A stretch of 64,000 nucleotides of DNA. Origin: Mangrovihabitans endophyticus. GTDB lineage: Bacteria > Actinomycetota > Actinomycetes > Mycobacteriales > Micromonosporaceae. The position numbers and the translations under genes were made by a program. Positions 1 to 9,409 of this stretch are shown here, piece after piece (positions within the stretch are counted from its first letter, which is position 1; each line of letters opens with the position of its first letter). Where the stretch lies: assembly GCF_014646155.1 (NCBI RefSeq), contig NZ_BMMX01000002.1:248001-312000 (forward strand), given 5' to 3'. The notes below the pieces were generated by a model, which saw only the letters and a program-made list of their open reading frames with translations, made no database searches and was not told the origin of the DNA.

Positions 1-221
1 TCCACTTGGTCGCGGATTTCCGGCGTACGGACCGCAACCGGATGATGGAGGTCGCCTACCGGTTCGCGGGCTTCGCCGACGACCCCTGCGCCTGCCTGGA
101 CCAGCTCGGCGCGGCGGGAGAGTTCCAGCGGCTGCACCTCGTGCCGTCCCTGCAGGACCCGTCGCCGACGGTGACCGTCGACGCGGTCGACCTCGGGCGC
201 CTGGCGCGGCTGGACACCTGA
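1..221 (+). CDS. FkbH-like protein, C-terminal fragment (gene cut by window edge)
   Basis: Only the last ~72 residues are present; the reading frame runs open to the window edge, and the TTG at 6 is not a credible start. The segment contains a stretch reading RRTDRNRMMEVAYRFAGF followed by a short hydrophobic tail. This resembles the GNAT-like C-terminus of FkbH-type proteins, which load and dephosphorylate a glyceryl unit on an ACP for methoxymalonyl-ACP synthesis. That family call rests on remembered family sequence and a short fragment. Context supports it: a small O-methyltransferase lies next door and a hydroxyacyl-CoA dehydrogenase sits at 39244. It converges on the methyltransferase with 12 bp between the stop codons. 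Confidence 0.5.
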   Translation, partial: HLVADFRRTDRNRMMEVAYRFAGFADDPCACLDQLGAAGEFQRLHLVPSLQDPSPTVTVDAVDLGRLARLDT

Positions 222-233
222 GCGGCGTGACCG

Positions 234-908
234 TCAGACCGGGCGCTTGCGTGCCAGGGTGATCCCGTCGGCCATCGGCAGCATCGTGAGATCGATCCGC
301 TCGTCGGCTTGCAGCGCCCGGTTCAGCTCCCGGACGGCGACGGCGTCCCGGTCGGTGGCACCGGGATCGGCGGCCCGCCCGAACAGCACGGTGTTGTCGA
401 TGACGACCAGCCCGCCCGGCCGTAGGAGGATCAGCGAGCGCTCGTAGTAGTCCCGGTAACGCGCCTTGTCGGCGTCGATGAAGACCAGGTCGATGCCGTC
501 GGGGCCGTACGCTGGGTCCCCGATCACGTCGTCGAGGACGGCGGCGGCCGGGCCCACCCGTACCTCGATGCGGTCGTCGACGCCGGCTTTCGCCCAGTAC
601 GGACGGCCGATCTCCGGCCACTTGGCGGAGATGTCGCAGGTGACCACGCGGCCCCCGCTGCCCACCGCCCGGGCCAGGCACAGGGTGCTGTAACCGGTGT
701 AGGTGCCGACCTCCACCACGGAGACGGCCCCGGTCGACGCGGCCAGCACGCAGAGGAACTGCCCCTGCAGGGGCGAGACCGGGAAGGTCGTTCCCCCGGG
801 CAGTCCCGTGGTCTCTTCGCGCAGTTCACGCAGCACGTCGTCCTCGCGCAGGGACACCGATTCGACGTACTCCAGCAGGGGGCCGGAAAACTGCAGATGA
901 GAGGCCAT
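234..908 (-). CDS. Class I SAM-dependent O-methyltransferase (CCoAOMT/FkbG-like)
   Basis: A 224-residue O-methyltransferase of the caffeoyl-CoA/catechol OMT fold (Methyltransf_3). The SAM-binding loop reads VEVGTYTGYSTLCLARAV at about residue 63. The metal/substrate segments FIDADKARYRDYY and VVIDNTVLFGRAAD follow at about 145 and 170, with the spacing usual for this family. The ATG at 908 is preferred because homology begins just after it; 27 more codons upstream are open but low-complexity. FkbG, the methoxymalonyl-ACP O-methyltransferase, belongs to this fold, so O-methylation of a hydroxymalonyl-ACP is the favoured role by context. A tailoring hydroxyl or catechol methylation is the alternative. 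It diverges from the NRPS genes, sharing a 174-bp spacer. Confidence 0.85.
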   Translation of the reverse strand: MASHLQFSGPLLEYVESVSLREDDVLRELREETTGLPGGTTFPVSPLQGQFLCVLAASTGAVSVVEVGTYTGYSTLCLARAVGSGGRVVTCDISAKWPEIGRPYWAKAGVDDRIEVRVGPAAAVLDDVIGDPAYGPDGIDLVFIDADKARYRDYYERSLILLRPGGLVVIDNTVLFGRAADPGATDRDAVAVRELNRALQADERIDLTMLPMADGITLARKRPV

Positions 909-1082
909 ACGGCCACCGTAGGACGGGCGGGCGGCCCGGTTCGCGGGGGAAGGACCGCAAGTGCACGGAATTGCTCCCCCGGCGGCCATGCCGGGCGTTC
1001 GCCGGTGTCGGCCGCCGCCGTTCCCGGCACTTTTGATCCCAGCGGTTCGGCTCCACGACCGTCACGACGAGGGGGTCCGGGC

Positions 1083-4000
1083 ATGGCTGAACAGGTCGCT
1101 TCTGCGCTGTCGTCGGCCGAGCAGCGACTGTGGTTCCAGTGGCAGTTGCGGCCGGACGGCGCCGAGTACAACACCCCCCTGGCGTACCGGTTGACCGGGC
1201 CGCTCGACGTGCCGGCCCTGCGCCGTGCGGTGGACGAGCTGGCCGCGCGGCACGAGGTGCTGCGTACTCGCTATCCCGCGACCGGTGGGGTCTCCCGGCA
1301 CGTCGACCCGCCCGGACCGGTGCCGTGGACCTCCACCGACCTGCGGCGGGTGGCCCCCGCCCAACGGGAGAGCCGAGTCGGCGAGGTTGTCCACGCCGCG
1401 GCCGGCACCCCGTTCGACCTGACCGCCGGGCCCGTCTTCCGGGCGGTCCTGATCGAGGTGGGCGCCGCGGACCACGTCCTCGTGCTGGTCTTTCACCACA
1501 TCGTCGTCGACGGCTGGTCGCTCGAGATCATCACCCGGGACCTGCGGGACCTCTACACGGGACGGACGCCGGAGCCGGCCGGGCGGTACGCCGACTTCAT
1601 CGCCGCCGAGCAGCGGATGCTCGCCGGTCCTCGCCCGGCGCGGGCCCTGGCCTTCTGGCGGGAGTACCTCGCCGGGGCACCGGCCGAGCTGACCCTGCCC
1701 AACGACCGGCCCGCGCCCCCCAATCCCGGCCACGGCGCCGGAGCACACCCGTTCACGCTGCCCGCGAGCGTGCTCGACACCGTCCGGGCGGTCGTCCGCG
1801 AGCAGCGGGTGACGCCGTTCCTGATCATGTTGTCGGCGTACGCGGTCACCCTGGCCACGACGACGGGCAGCCGTGACGTCGTGATCGGCGTCCCCGCTGC
1901 CGGCCGGTCCGGGACAGGCACCGAGAACACCGTCGGCCTGTTCATCAACATGCTGCCGATCCGGGTACGCGTCGGCCCCCGCACGACCTTCGCCGACCTG
2001 GTGCGGGAGGTGATGGCCTCGTTCGTGTCCGCGTACGAGTTCGAGGACGTCCCGTTCCAGCGCCTGGTGGAGGAACTGGCCCCGCCGCGCACCGGGGACC
2101 GGCACCCGGTGTTCCAGACGGCGTTCAGCTATCAGGACGGGGGTGGCTGCGGCCTGGAGCTGACCGGGCTGACCGCGCACCGGCTGGCCGTCCCCGGCGG
2201 TACCGCCAAGTACGAGCTCACTCTGGACGCCACCTGGGGCCCGGATCACACCGCCGGGAGCATCGGCTACCGCACCGACATGGTGGACGCCGGTGTCGCC
2301 GCCCTGATCGCCGAGCGGTTCTGCCACGTGATGGCCACCCTGACAGCCGATCCCGGTTGCCCGCTGGGCTCGCTGCCGATGCTGCCCCCGGACGAGGCCG
2401 CGCTGCTGCTGGGCCTGGGCGGGCAACCCCCGCTCACGACCGAGCCGGTGCACACCGCCGTCCGGCGGCACGCTGTCGAGCGGCCCGGCACCCTCGCCGT
2501 CGCCGACGGGGACACCGCGTTGACCTACGAGCATCTGGACCGGGCCGCCACCCGGCTCGCCGGTGAGTTGACCGGGGCCGGTGCATCCGGTCCGGACGCC
2601 GTCGTGGCCGTCTGCCTGCCCCGGGGCGCCGAGCTGGTCACCGCCGTCCTCGGCGTGCTGTACACGGGCGCCGCGTACCTGCCGTTGGATCCGGCCCACC
2701 CCGTGCACCGGCGGCGTACCGTGCTCGACGAGGCAGCCCCGGTCGCTGCCGTCGTCACCAGCGCCGCCTACGGCCCCGACTTCCCGGATCATCCGGTGCT
2801 CGGCGTGCCGCCGGTCGCCGGGAACCCGCCGGCCGTCCCGGGAGCGCGGACCGGCGGCCGGGCGTACGTCATCTTCACCTCGGGGTCGACGGGCCGCCCG
2901 AAAGGGGTGGCCGTCGGACATGCCCCGCTGGCGAACCTGGTCGCCTGGTACGGCCGGACTGTCGGCCTGCGCCCCGGGGACCGGACCGCACTGGTGGCAG
3001 CGCCCGGGTTCGACGCGTCCGCCCTGGAGATCTGGGGAGCCCTGGCAGCCGGCGCCACCCTCGACGTCGCGCCCCCGGAATCGCTGCTGTCGCCCGTGGA
3101 GCTGCGGGACTGGCTGGTGCGACGGAATGTCACGCACACGTTCCTACCCACCCCGCTGGCCGAGCGGCTGGCCGCACTCCGGTGGCCCCCGGACTCCGCC
3201 CTGCGCACCGTCCTGGCCGGTGGCGACCGGTTGCGCCGCCCCACGCCTCCGGGGCCGCCCTTCACGCTCCTCAACGGGTACGGCCCGACCGAGTCCACTG
3301 TGGCCGCCACCTACGCGAGCGTCGACCCCACCGACGAGCGCGCCCCGTCGATCGGGCGGCCGCTGCCGGGCGTCCGCGCCCTGGTCCTCGACGGCGACCT
3401 GCGGCTCACTCCCGTCGGGCTGGTCGGCGAGCTGTACCTCGGCGGGTCCGCGCTCGCGTTCGGCTATGTGGGCAGGCCCGGCGCCACCGCCGAGAAGTTC
3501 GTGCCCGACCCCTACGGCCCGCCCGGCGCCCGGCTGTACCGCACCGGGGACCTCGTGCGCGTACGACCCGACGGGATGCTGCACTTCGCCGGGCGCAACG
3601 ACACCCAGGTGAAGGTCCGCGGGTTTCGGATCGAACCCGCGGAGATCGAGGACGCCCTGCGCGGACAGCCCGGCGTCCGCGACGCGATCGCCGTCGTCGA
3701 GCCCGGCCCCGGCGACGACGGGGTGCTCACCGCGTACCTCGTCCCGTCCGGCGCCGTGGCCCCCGACGCCGTGGCCCCCGACGCCGGGGTTCTGCGGCGC
3801 CGTCTCGCCGAGGTGCTCCCCCAGTACATGGTTCCGGCCCGTTTGTGCGCCGTCGAGGGCTGGCCGCTGACCGCGAACGGCAAACTCGACCGGGCCGCCC
3901 TGCGCCGCGACGCGACCGAGCTCGCTGGCCACCGGGACGTCCGCACCCTCCCGCAGAACCCGATGGAGATGCTTGTCGCCGCGGTGTGGGCCGAGGTGCT

Positions 4001-4280
4001 GGGCCACGACGCGATCACCAGCGACGACAACTTCTTCGACCTCGGCGGGCACTCCCTGCAACTGATGACCATCCGCGACCGGCTGGCGCGCGACCTGGGC
4101 CGCCCCGTGCCGATCGTCACCCTCTACGAGCACCCGACCGTACGCGCGCTGGCCCGTCACCTCGGCCAGGCCGCGCCCGGACGGCACGAACCCGCCCCCA
4201 CCCCGGCGCGGGAGTCCGAAGCCGGCCTGCGACGGCTGGCGTCCCTGCGCACGGCCCGCGGCAGAAGGAGCGAACGTTGA
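1083..4280 (+). CDS. Non-ribosomal peptide synthetase, one module C-A-T
   Basis: 1065 residues. The condensation domain (about 8-430) carries HHIVVDG near residue 137. The adenylation domain (about 470-945) shows YVIFTSGSTGRPKG, LNGYGPTEST, YRTGDLVR and GRNDTQVKVRGFRIEP, with the A10 lysine in NGKLDR. The thiolation domain has DLGGHSL near 989. My hand-read ten-residue specificity code is DALFLGGVAK, a small hydrophobic-type pocket I cannot assign firmly. ATG at 1083 is chosen for its GACGAGGGGG ribosome site and because the C domain starts immediately after; the open frame upstream is not domain-like. A 15-bp tandem duplication near 3754-3785 gives a repeated AVAPD in the A-domain C-terminal lobe. 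The stop overlaps the TTG start of the next NRPS (TTGA). Confidence 0.95.
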   Translation: MAEQVASALSSAEQRLWFQWQLRPDGAEYNTPLAYRLTGPLDVPALRRAVDELAARHEVLRTRYPATGGVSRHVDPPGPVPWTSTDLRRVAPAQRESRVGEVVHAAAGTPFDLTAGPVFRAVLIEVGAADHVLVLVFHHIVVDGWSLEIITRDLRDLYTGRTPEPAGRYADFIAAEQRMLAGPRPARALAFWREYLAGAPAELTLPNDRPAPPNPGHGAGAHPFTLPASVLDTVRAVVREQRVTPFLIMLSAYAVTLATTTGSRDVVIGVPAAGRSGTGTENTVGLFINMLPIRVRVGPRTTFADLVREVMASFVSAYEFEDVPFQRLVEELAPPRTGDRHPVFQTAFSYQDGGGCGLELTGLTAHRLAVPGGTAKYELTLDATWGPDHTAGSIGYRTDMVDAGVAALIAERFCHVMATLTADPGCPLGSLPMLPPDEAALLLGLGGQPPLTTEPVHTAVRRHAVERPGTLAVADGDTALTYEHLDRAATRLAGELTGAGASGPDAVVAVCLPRGAELVTAVLGVLYTGAAYLPLDPAHPVHRRRTVLDEAAPVAAVVTSAAYGPDFPDHPVLGVPPVAGNPPAVPGARTGGRAYVIFTSGSTGRPKGVAVGHAPLANLVAWYGRTVGLRPGDRTALVAAPGFDASALEIWGALAAGATLDVAPPESLLSPVELRDWLVRRNVTHTFLPTPLAERLAALRWPPDSALRTVLAGGDRLRRPTPPGPPFTLLNGYGPTESTVAATYASVDPTDERAPSIGRPLPGVRALVLDGDLRLTPVGLVGELYLGGSALAFGYVGRPGATAEKFVPDPYGPPGARLYRTGDLVRVRPDGMLHFAGRNDTQVKVRGFRIEPAEIEDALRGQPGVRDAIAVVEPGPGDDGVLTAYLVPSGAVAPDAVAPDAGVLRRRLAEVLPQYMVPARLCAVEGWPLTANGKLDRAALRRDATELAGHRDVRTLPQNPMEMLVAAVWAEVLGHDAITSDDNFFDLGGHSLQLMTIRDRLARDLGRPVPIVTLYEHPTVRALARHLGQAAPGRHEPAPTPARESEAGLRRLASLRTARGRRSER

Positions 4281-4350
4281 CCGATCCGATAGCGCACCCC
4301 GCGATCGTCGCGATGGCGTGCCGTTTCCCCGGCGCCGACACCCCGGAGCC
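4256..4350 (+). repeat. Duplicated PKS gene start, copy A (fused to an NRPS)
   Basis: About 95 bp covering the ribosome site GCAGAAGGAGCGAACG, the TTG start and the first ~24 codons of a ketosynthase N-terminus. It is nearly identical to 12867-12969, apart from a 9-bp deletion (GCATCGCGA is absent here) and a few substitutions. The similarity stops abruptly after the codons for DTPE, where the sequence passes into a linker and a condensation domain. See the matching copy B entry. Confidence 0.9.
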
Positions 4351-7300
4351 GACCACCGCGGACGCCCGGCTGCGTCCGGCCTCGCAGGCCCAGCGCCGGC
4401 TGTGGTTCCTGGACGAGCTCTCCCCCGCCAGCACGGCCTACCATGTCGCCCTCCCGCTGCGGCTGCGCGGCCCGCTCGACGTCGCGGAGCTGCGCCGGGC
4501 CCTGACCGAGACGATCGGGCGGCACGAAAGTCTGCGTACGACCTTCGAGCTCGTCGACGGCGACCTCTACCAGCGGATCGCGCCGGCCGGCGAGGCCGAG
4601 TTGCCCGTCGTCGACCTGACGGGCGTACCGGAATCCGACCGTGAGGCGGCGGCGGTGGACCTGGCGGACGCGGAGGCGGCGAAGCCCTTCCATCTGGACC
4701 GGGCGCCGCTGGTGCGGGTCGTCCTGGGCCGGCTGGCCGACGACGATCACGTGCTGTGCCTCACGTGCCACCACATCGTCTGTGACGGGCAGTCGATCGG
4801 CATTCTGTTCGCCGAGTTGTCGGCCCGGTATCCCCGCGACGCCGCCCCGCTCCCCGCGCTGCCGATGCAGTTCGCCGACCACGCCCAGGCCGAACGGGAC
4901 CTGCTCGACGATGCGCGGCTGCAGAAATCGCTGCAGCACTGGCGGGAAACCCTCACCGGAGCTCCGGAACTGCTCGAGCTGCCGTCGAGCCGGAGCCGGC
5001 CGGCCGTGCAGGGCCACGCGGCGGACACCCGAGTCGCCCCGATCGACCCGCTGGTCTGGACGGGGCTGCTGCGGGTCGCGCGGGAGCACAACGTGACCGC
5101 GTACATGGCGCTGCTGGCGGCGTACGCGGCCCTGCTGTCCCGGCTGACCGGCGCCGACGACGTGGTGATCGGCTCACCGGCCGCGGGCCGGGGCCGTCAC
5201 GAGCTCGAACCGCTGATCGGCATGTTCGTCAACACGCTGCCGCTGCGCATCGATCTGAGCGGTGAGCCGTCCTACCGCGAGTTGCTAGGCCGGGTGCGGC
5301 GCACCACTCTGGACGCCATCACCCACCAGCAGGTGCCTCTTGAGACGATCCTCAACGAGGTCCGGCTGACCCGCGCCACCAGCTACGACCCGCTGTTCCA
5401 GACCACGTTCGCGCTCGAGCCACCGCTGCCCCGGCCCGCGATCGACGGCGTGGCGGTCGAGATCCTGCCCGCCGGGCAGCCCGACACCTACACCGACATG
5501 CGGCTGGACGTGCGAGCGGAGGGCGACGCTGCGGTCGCCTACTTCCGCTACCGCACCGAGCTGTTCGCGAGTGAGGACGTACGCCGGCTCGCCGGGCAGT
5601 TCCAGCGCGTCCTGGCCGCCGTCGTCGCAGACCCGGACGTGCGAGTTCCGGAGCTGGAGCTGCTGAGTCGTGAGGAACGCGCCGTCATCCTGCGGCAGTG
5701 GAGCCGATCGGGGCCGGCCTACCCGTGGCAGGGACCCGTCCACGAGTGGATCTGGCGTCAGGCGGCCCTTGCCCCCGGGGCCGTGGCGGTCGTCACCAAC
5801 GGCGAGACCGTCTCGTACGCCGATCTGATCCACCGTGCCGACCGGCTGGCCGCGACGCTGGTGGCCCGCGGCGCCGGACGCGGACCGGTCGCCCTGTGCC
5901 TGCCCCGCGGCACGGACCTCGTCGTGGCGATCCTGGCCGTCATGCGGGCGGGTGCGGCGTTCATGCCACTGGCCACCGACGACCCGGCGAACCGGCTGAC
6001 CGCGATGATCGAGCACGCGGGCGCGATGCTCGTCCTGGCCGACGAACGGCACGCTGGGCCGCTGCGGCAGGCCGGCGTCACAGTGCTCGACCCCGGTGCC
6101 GCCGACGACGATCCCGCCCTGCCGGAGCCGCCCGAGGTCACGCCCGGCGATCTCGCGTACGTCCTGCACACCTCGGGATCGACGGGCACGCCCAAGCCCG
6201 TGGCCGTCCCGCACCGTGGACTGGCGAACCGGATCACGCACCTGCGGCGCAGTCAGGGGCTGACCGCGCAGGACCGGGCGCTGTACAGGACGCCGTACAC
6301 GTTCGACGTCTCGGTGGAGGAGCTGCTGCTACCGCTGGTCGTGGGTGCCGCGGTCGTGCCGGCCCGGCCCGGTGACCACCGGGACACGGCTCATCTGGCG
6401 GACCTGATCGAACGCACCGGCGTCACCACCGCCACCTTTGTCCCGCCGCTGCTGGAGGCGTTCCTGGCGGAGCCGGCGGCCCGGCGGTGCCGCAGCCTGC
6501 GCCGGGTGCTGTGCTTCGGTCAGGCGCTCACCACCGATCTGCGCGACGAATTCCTGCGGGTGCTGCCGTGGGCGCGGCTGGTCAACTGCTACGGCCCGAC
6601 CGAGGCGTCCATCGCGGTCACCGAATGGGAGTGCCGTCCGGGCGACCGGAGCTCGCCGGTACCCATCGGCCGTCCGATGCCGGGAGCCGAGATCTATGTG
6701 CTCGACGAGCGGCTGCAGCCCGTACCGGTGGGTGTCGCTGGTGAGCTCCTGCTCGGCGGGGTGGCCCTGGCGCGCGGCTATCTGGGCCGCCCGGACCTGA
6801 CCGCCGATCGTTTCGTGCCGCACCCGTTCGCGACGGGTGAGCGGCTCTACCGTACCGGTGACGTGGTCCGGTGGCGGGCCGACGCGGCGCTGGAGTATCT
6901 GGGTCGCAACGACCGCCAGCTCAAGGTGCGCGGGATCAGGGTCGAACCGGATGAGGTCGTGGGTGTCCTGCGCCGCCATCCCGGGGTACGCGAAGCCGTG
7001 GTGACCGTGGCCGAGACGGGGGTTGTGGCGTACGTCGTCCCGGCAGGCGACGACGCGGACCTGGAGCGGGCGGTGCTGGATCACGCCCGCGCCTGGCTGC
7101 CCCGCTATCTCGTGCCGGTGGGGATCGCTGTGGTGCCCGCCGTGCCGCTGACCCGCAGCGGCAAGACCGACATCTCCGCGCTCCCGCCTGTACGGCCTCC
7201 GGCCGTGGCGAAGGGGCGGGCGCCCGAGGGCTCCACGGAGTGTGCCCTGGCCGGCATCTGGGGTGCTCTGCTGGGCCGCGAGCCCGGCGCCGAGGACGAC

Positions 7301-7453
7301 GTCTTCACCCTCGGTGCCGAATCGCTGATGAGCATCCGGGCTGTCCAGCTCGCACGGGCGGCCGGGATCATGCTGTCCGTCGAGGACGTCTTCCGCTGCC
7401 CCAGCGTGGCCGAACAGGCGGCAACCGCAGCCCGGCGGGTGGCGGAGCAGTGA
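4277..7453 (+). CDS. Non-ribosomal peptide synthetase, one module C-A-T, with vestigial KS N-terminus
   Basis: 1058 residues. The first ~24 residues (IVAMACRFPGADTPEP) are the start of a ketosynthase, not of an NRPS, and match the PKS at 12888. Then come a condensation domain (about 33-460, HHIVCDG near 165), an adenylation domain (YVLHTSGSTGTPKP near 628, CYGPTEAS, YRTGDVVRW, GRNDRQLKVRG, A10 lysine in RSGKTD near 961) and a thiolation domain whose serine lies in LGAESL rather than LGGHSL. My hand-read code is DVETLFCIAK, where Glu replaces the usual aromatic third position; I assign no substrate. The TTG start at 4277 overlaps the upstream stop and has GAAGGAG 7 nt before it, so translation is likely coupled. 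Confidence 0.93.
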   Translation: MTDPIAHPAIVAMACRFPGADTPEPTTADARLRPASQAQRRLWFLDELSPASTAYHVALPLRLRGPLDVAELRRALTETIGRHESLRTTFELVDGDLYQRIAPAGEAELPVVDLTGVPESDREAAAVDLADAEAAKPFHLDRAPLVRVVLGRLADDDHVLCLTCHHIVCDGQSIGILFAELSARYPRDAAPLPALPMQFADHAQAERDLLDDARLQKSLQHWRETLTGAPELLELPSSRSRPAVQGHAADTRVAPIDPLVWTGLLRVAREHNVTAYMALLAAYAALLSRLTGADDVVIGSPAAGRGRHELEPLIGMFVNTLPLRIDLSGEPSYRELLGRVRRTTLDAITHQQVPLETILNEVRLTRATSYDPLFQTTFALEPPLPRPAIDGVAVEILPAGQPDTYTDMRLDVRAEGDAAVAYFRYRTELFASEDVRRLAGQFQRVLAAVVADPDVRVPELELLSREERAVILRQWSRSGPAYPWQGPVHEWIWRQAALAPGAVAVVTNGETVSYADLIHRADRLAATLVARGAGRGPVALCLPRGTDLVVAILAVMRAGAAFMPLATDDPANRLTAMIEHAGAMLVLADERHAGPLRQAGVTVLDPGAADDDPALPEPPEVTPGDLAYVLHTSGSTGTPKPVAVPHRGLANRITHLRRSQGLTAQDRALYRTPYTFDVSVEELLLPLVVGAAVVPARPGDHRDTAHLADLIERTGVTTATFVPPLLEAFLAEPAARRCRSLRRVLCFGQALTTDLRDEFLRVLPWARLVNCYGPTEASIAVTEWECRPGDRSSPVPIGRPMPGAEIYVLDERLQPVPVGVAGELLLGGVALARGYLGRPDLTADRFVPHPFATGERLYRTGDVVRWRADAALEYLGRNDRQLKVRGIRVEPDEVVGVLRRHPGVREAVVTVAETGVVAYVVPAGDDADLERAVLDHARAWLPRYLVPVGIAVVPAVPLTRSGKTDISALPPVRPPAVAKGRAPEGSTECALAGIWGALLGREPGAEDDVFTLGAESLMSIRAVQLARAAGIMLSVEDVFRCPSVAEQAATAARRVAEQ

Positions 7454-8319
7454 GGGAGTGCGCCCTGACGAAGCCGTTCCGATTCGGCGCCATCCTGGCC
7501 GGCACCGACGACCGGGGCGTCTGGCAGCAGCGGTGCAGACTGGTGGAACAGCTCGGCTACGACACCATCAACGTCGCCGATCACGTATCCGGCCACGCGC
7601 CTCTGCTCGCCCTGACCGCCGCCGCCGCGGTGACCGAACGCGTACGGCTGGGTACGTACGTCCTGAACACCGCGCTGCATCCACCGGGGTTGACGGCCCG
7701 CGACGTCCTGACCGCACACCGGTTGAGCGGCGGCCGACTGGAAGCGGGCCTCGGCGCCGGCTACGACAAGGCCGATTTCGTACGGGCGGGCGTGCCTCGC
7801 CCCCCGTTCGGCGAGCGGGTGACCCGGCTCGCCGACACGGCCGCGGCACTGGCCGGCAGCGGAGCGGGCCGGCCGGAGATCCTGGTGGGCGGGGGTGGCC
7901 TGCGCGTGCTGGGGGTGGCCGCGCAGCACGGCGACATCCTGGCGTTCAGCGGCGCGGCCCCGCAACCGCTGGGTACGCCCGGCCGGCAGTCCCTGCTCGG
8001 GCCCGGCGAGCTGGCCGAGCGGGTACGGCTGGCGACGAACACCCAGGGCCGCGCGGCGGAGCTCGAACGCAACCTGATGGTGCAGAAGGTGCTCGTCACC
8101 GGCGACCGTCGGACCGCGGCGCAGGCCCTGCACCACCGCTTTCCTCACCTGGGCGTCGACGACCTGCTCTGCCTTCCGACGCTACTGATCGGAACCGTCG
8201 ACCAGATCGCGGACGACCTGGTCGAGCACCGGCGTCGCTACGGTTTCTCCTATCTGAGCGTGCCGGGCCAGTTCGCGGCGGCGTTCGCCCCGGTCGTCAA
8301 GCTGCTGAGCGGGCGGTGA
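7450..8319 (+). CDS. LLM-class F420-dependent oxidoreductase
   Basis: 289 residues with the luciferase-like TIM-barrel fold. The N-terminus reads FRFGAILAG, with VADHVSGHAPLLALTAAAA around residue 40, ERVRLGTYVLNTALHPPG and LSGGRLEAGLGAGYD. These match the actinobacterial branch usually annotated as F420-dependent oxidoreductases (the MSMEG_2516-like group). The GTG at 7450 overlaps the NRPS stop (GTGA), so it sits in the NRPS operon and is probably a tailoring reductase or dehydrogenase acting on the peptide or a precursor. Cofactor preference (F420 or FMN) is inferred from the subfamily, not visible residue by residue. It converges on the MupA-like gene, with 22 bp between the stops. Confidence 0.85.
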   Translation: MRECALTKPFRFGAILAGTDDRGVWQQRCRLVEQLGYDTINVADHVSGHAPLLALTAAAAVTERVRLGTYVLNTALHPPGLTARDVLTAHRLSGGRLEAGLGAGYDKADFVRAGVPRPPFGERVTRLADTAAALAGSGAGRPEILVGGGGLRVLGVAAQHGDILAFSGAAPQPLGTPGRQSLLGPGELAERVRLATNTQGRAAELERNLMVQKVLVTGDRRTAAQALHHRFPHLGVDDLLCLPTLLIGTVDQIADDLVEHRRRYGFSYLSVPGQFAAAFAPVVKLLSGR

Positions 8320-8341
8320 CGGTCCGGCGATACCGGCCGGG

Positions 8342-9367
8342 TCAGCGGCTCCGGTCGGAGAGATCCTTGATCAGCGCCAGTCCGGCCAGCACGGTCGCGG
8401 TGGGCAGGCCGAAGTCGATCAGGCAGGCGACCTCGTCGACGCCGGCCTCGGCGAACCGTTCGACGAGGCGGGCGGCCTTGTCCACCGAGCCGAGCAGGCC
8501 GCCGTCCTGGAAGTAGCGGTCGAACGAGCGACCGACGAGGAAATCTCTGTCCTGTTCGGACAGTTGACTGGGGTCGACGGCGGCGGCCCCGCCGGGCCTC
8601 GTGCCCAACAGCAACTGCAAAGAGCTGCGGATGTAGGTGCTCAAGGGCTCGCGAACGAGGTCCTTGGCCATCGCTTCATCGTCGTTGAGATACGTGTGCA
8701 CCATCAGCACGACGTGACCGGGCCCGTCACACGCCTGGCGGTACGCCTTGATCTTCACGGTCAGGGAGTCCAGGTCCTGCCCGAGCACGTGCGTCAGCAG
8801 GCCGGCGCCGTGCCGGCCGGCGTTACGGAAGGTCTCGACGCCACCCGCGCTGGTGACCCAGACCGGCATCTCCGGCCGGACGGGCGGCGGGTAGACGCCG
8901 ACCTGCGTCAGGCCTCCGGTTCCGTCGACCACCTCGATCGTCTCGCCGCGCCACAGCCGACGTACCTGTTCGAGGTTCTCGAGCATCACCTCACGCCGGT
9001 CCGGGTACGTCTCCGGCTTGAGCGCGAAGTCGGTCGTGTGCCAGCCCGAGGCGAACGACACCCCGGCCCGGCCGCCGGAGAGGTTGTCCACCATGGACCA
9101 CTCTTCGGCGATGCGCAGCGGGTTGTGCAAGGGTGCCACCACGCTACCGGCCCGGATCTGGATCCGTTCGGTGACGGTGGCGATCGCGGCCGAGGTCACC
9201 GCCGGGTTGGGGTAGAGCCCGCCGAACGGGTGGAAGTGCCGCTCGGGTGTCCACACCGCGGCCAGTCCGTTCGCGTCGGCGAACTTGGCGCCCTCGATCA
9301 ACAGCCGGTAGCGGTCACCGGCCCCGGATGCGCTGTCGTTGGCGAAGTAGAACAGGCTGAAGTCCAT
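8342..9367 (-). CDS. MupA-type luciferase-like monooxygenase of natural-product pathways
   Basis: 341 residues starting DFSLFYFAND, with the run VWTPERHFHPFGGLYPNPA, then SVVAPLHNPLRIAEEW and GGRAGVSFASGWH. These are hallmarks of the secondary-metabolism LLM family (TIGR04020-type), which is often a domain inside hybrid NRPS-PKS proteins and here is a separate gene. MupA of the mupirocin pathway, a flavin-dependent alpha-hydroxylase on an ACP-bound chain, is the characterised relative, so C-hydroxylation of a carrier-bound intermediate is the likely reaction. The ATG at 9367 has GAGGAG about 6 nt upstream. It is in an operon with the FAH-family gene (42-bp gap) and transcribed against the NRPS genes. 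Confidence 0.88.
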   Translation of the reverse strand: MDFSLFYFANDSASGAGDRYRLLIEGAKFADANGLAAVWTPERHFHPFGGLYPNPAVTSAAIATVTERIQIRAGSVVAPLHNPLRIAEEWSMVDNLSGGRAGVSFASGWHTTDFALKPETYPDRREVMLENLEQVRRLWRGETIEVVDGTGGLTQVGVYPPPVRPEMPVWVTSAGGVETFRNAGRHGAGLLTHVLGQDLDSLTVKIKAYRQACDGPGHVVLMVHTYLNDDEAMAKDLVREPLSTYIRSSLQLLLGTRPGGAAAVDPSQLSEQDRDFLVGRSFDRYFQDGGLLGSVDKAARLVERFAEAGVDEVACLIDFGLPTATVLAGLALIKDLSDRSR

Positions 9368-9409
9368 CTCGGCTCCTCGTCCTGCTGGATGTCGCGCGCC
9401 GCGGCGAGA

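Noticed and set aside
897..1082. N-terminal extension of the first NRPS
   Set aside because: It overlaps the divergent methyltransferase start and lacks any domain; ATG 1083 has a good ribosome site.
3182..4276. Upstream extension of the second NRPS
   Set aside because: This is the out-of-frame shadow of the first NRPS; the TTG at 4277 with GAAGGAG is the real start.
8319..8342. Terminator hairpin between the two convergent luciferase-like genes
   Set aside because: Only a short imperfect CCGG-CGATA-CCGG stem is present, too weak to call.
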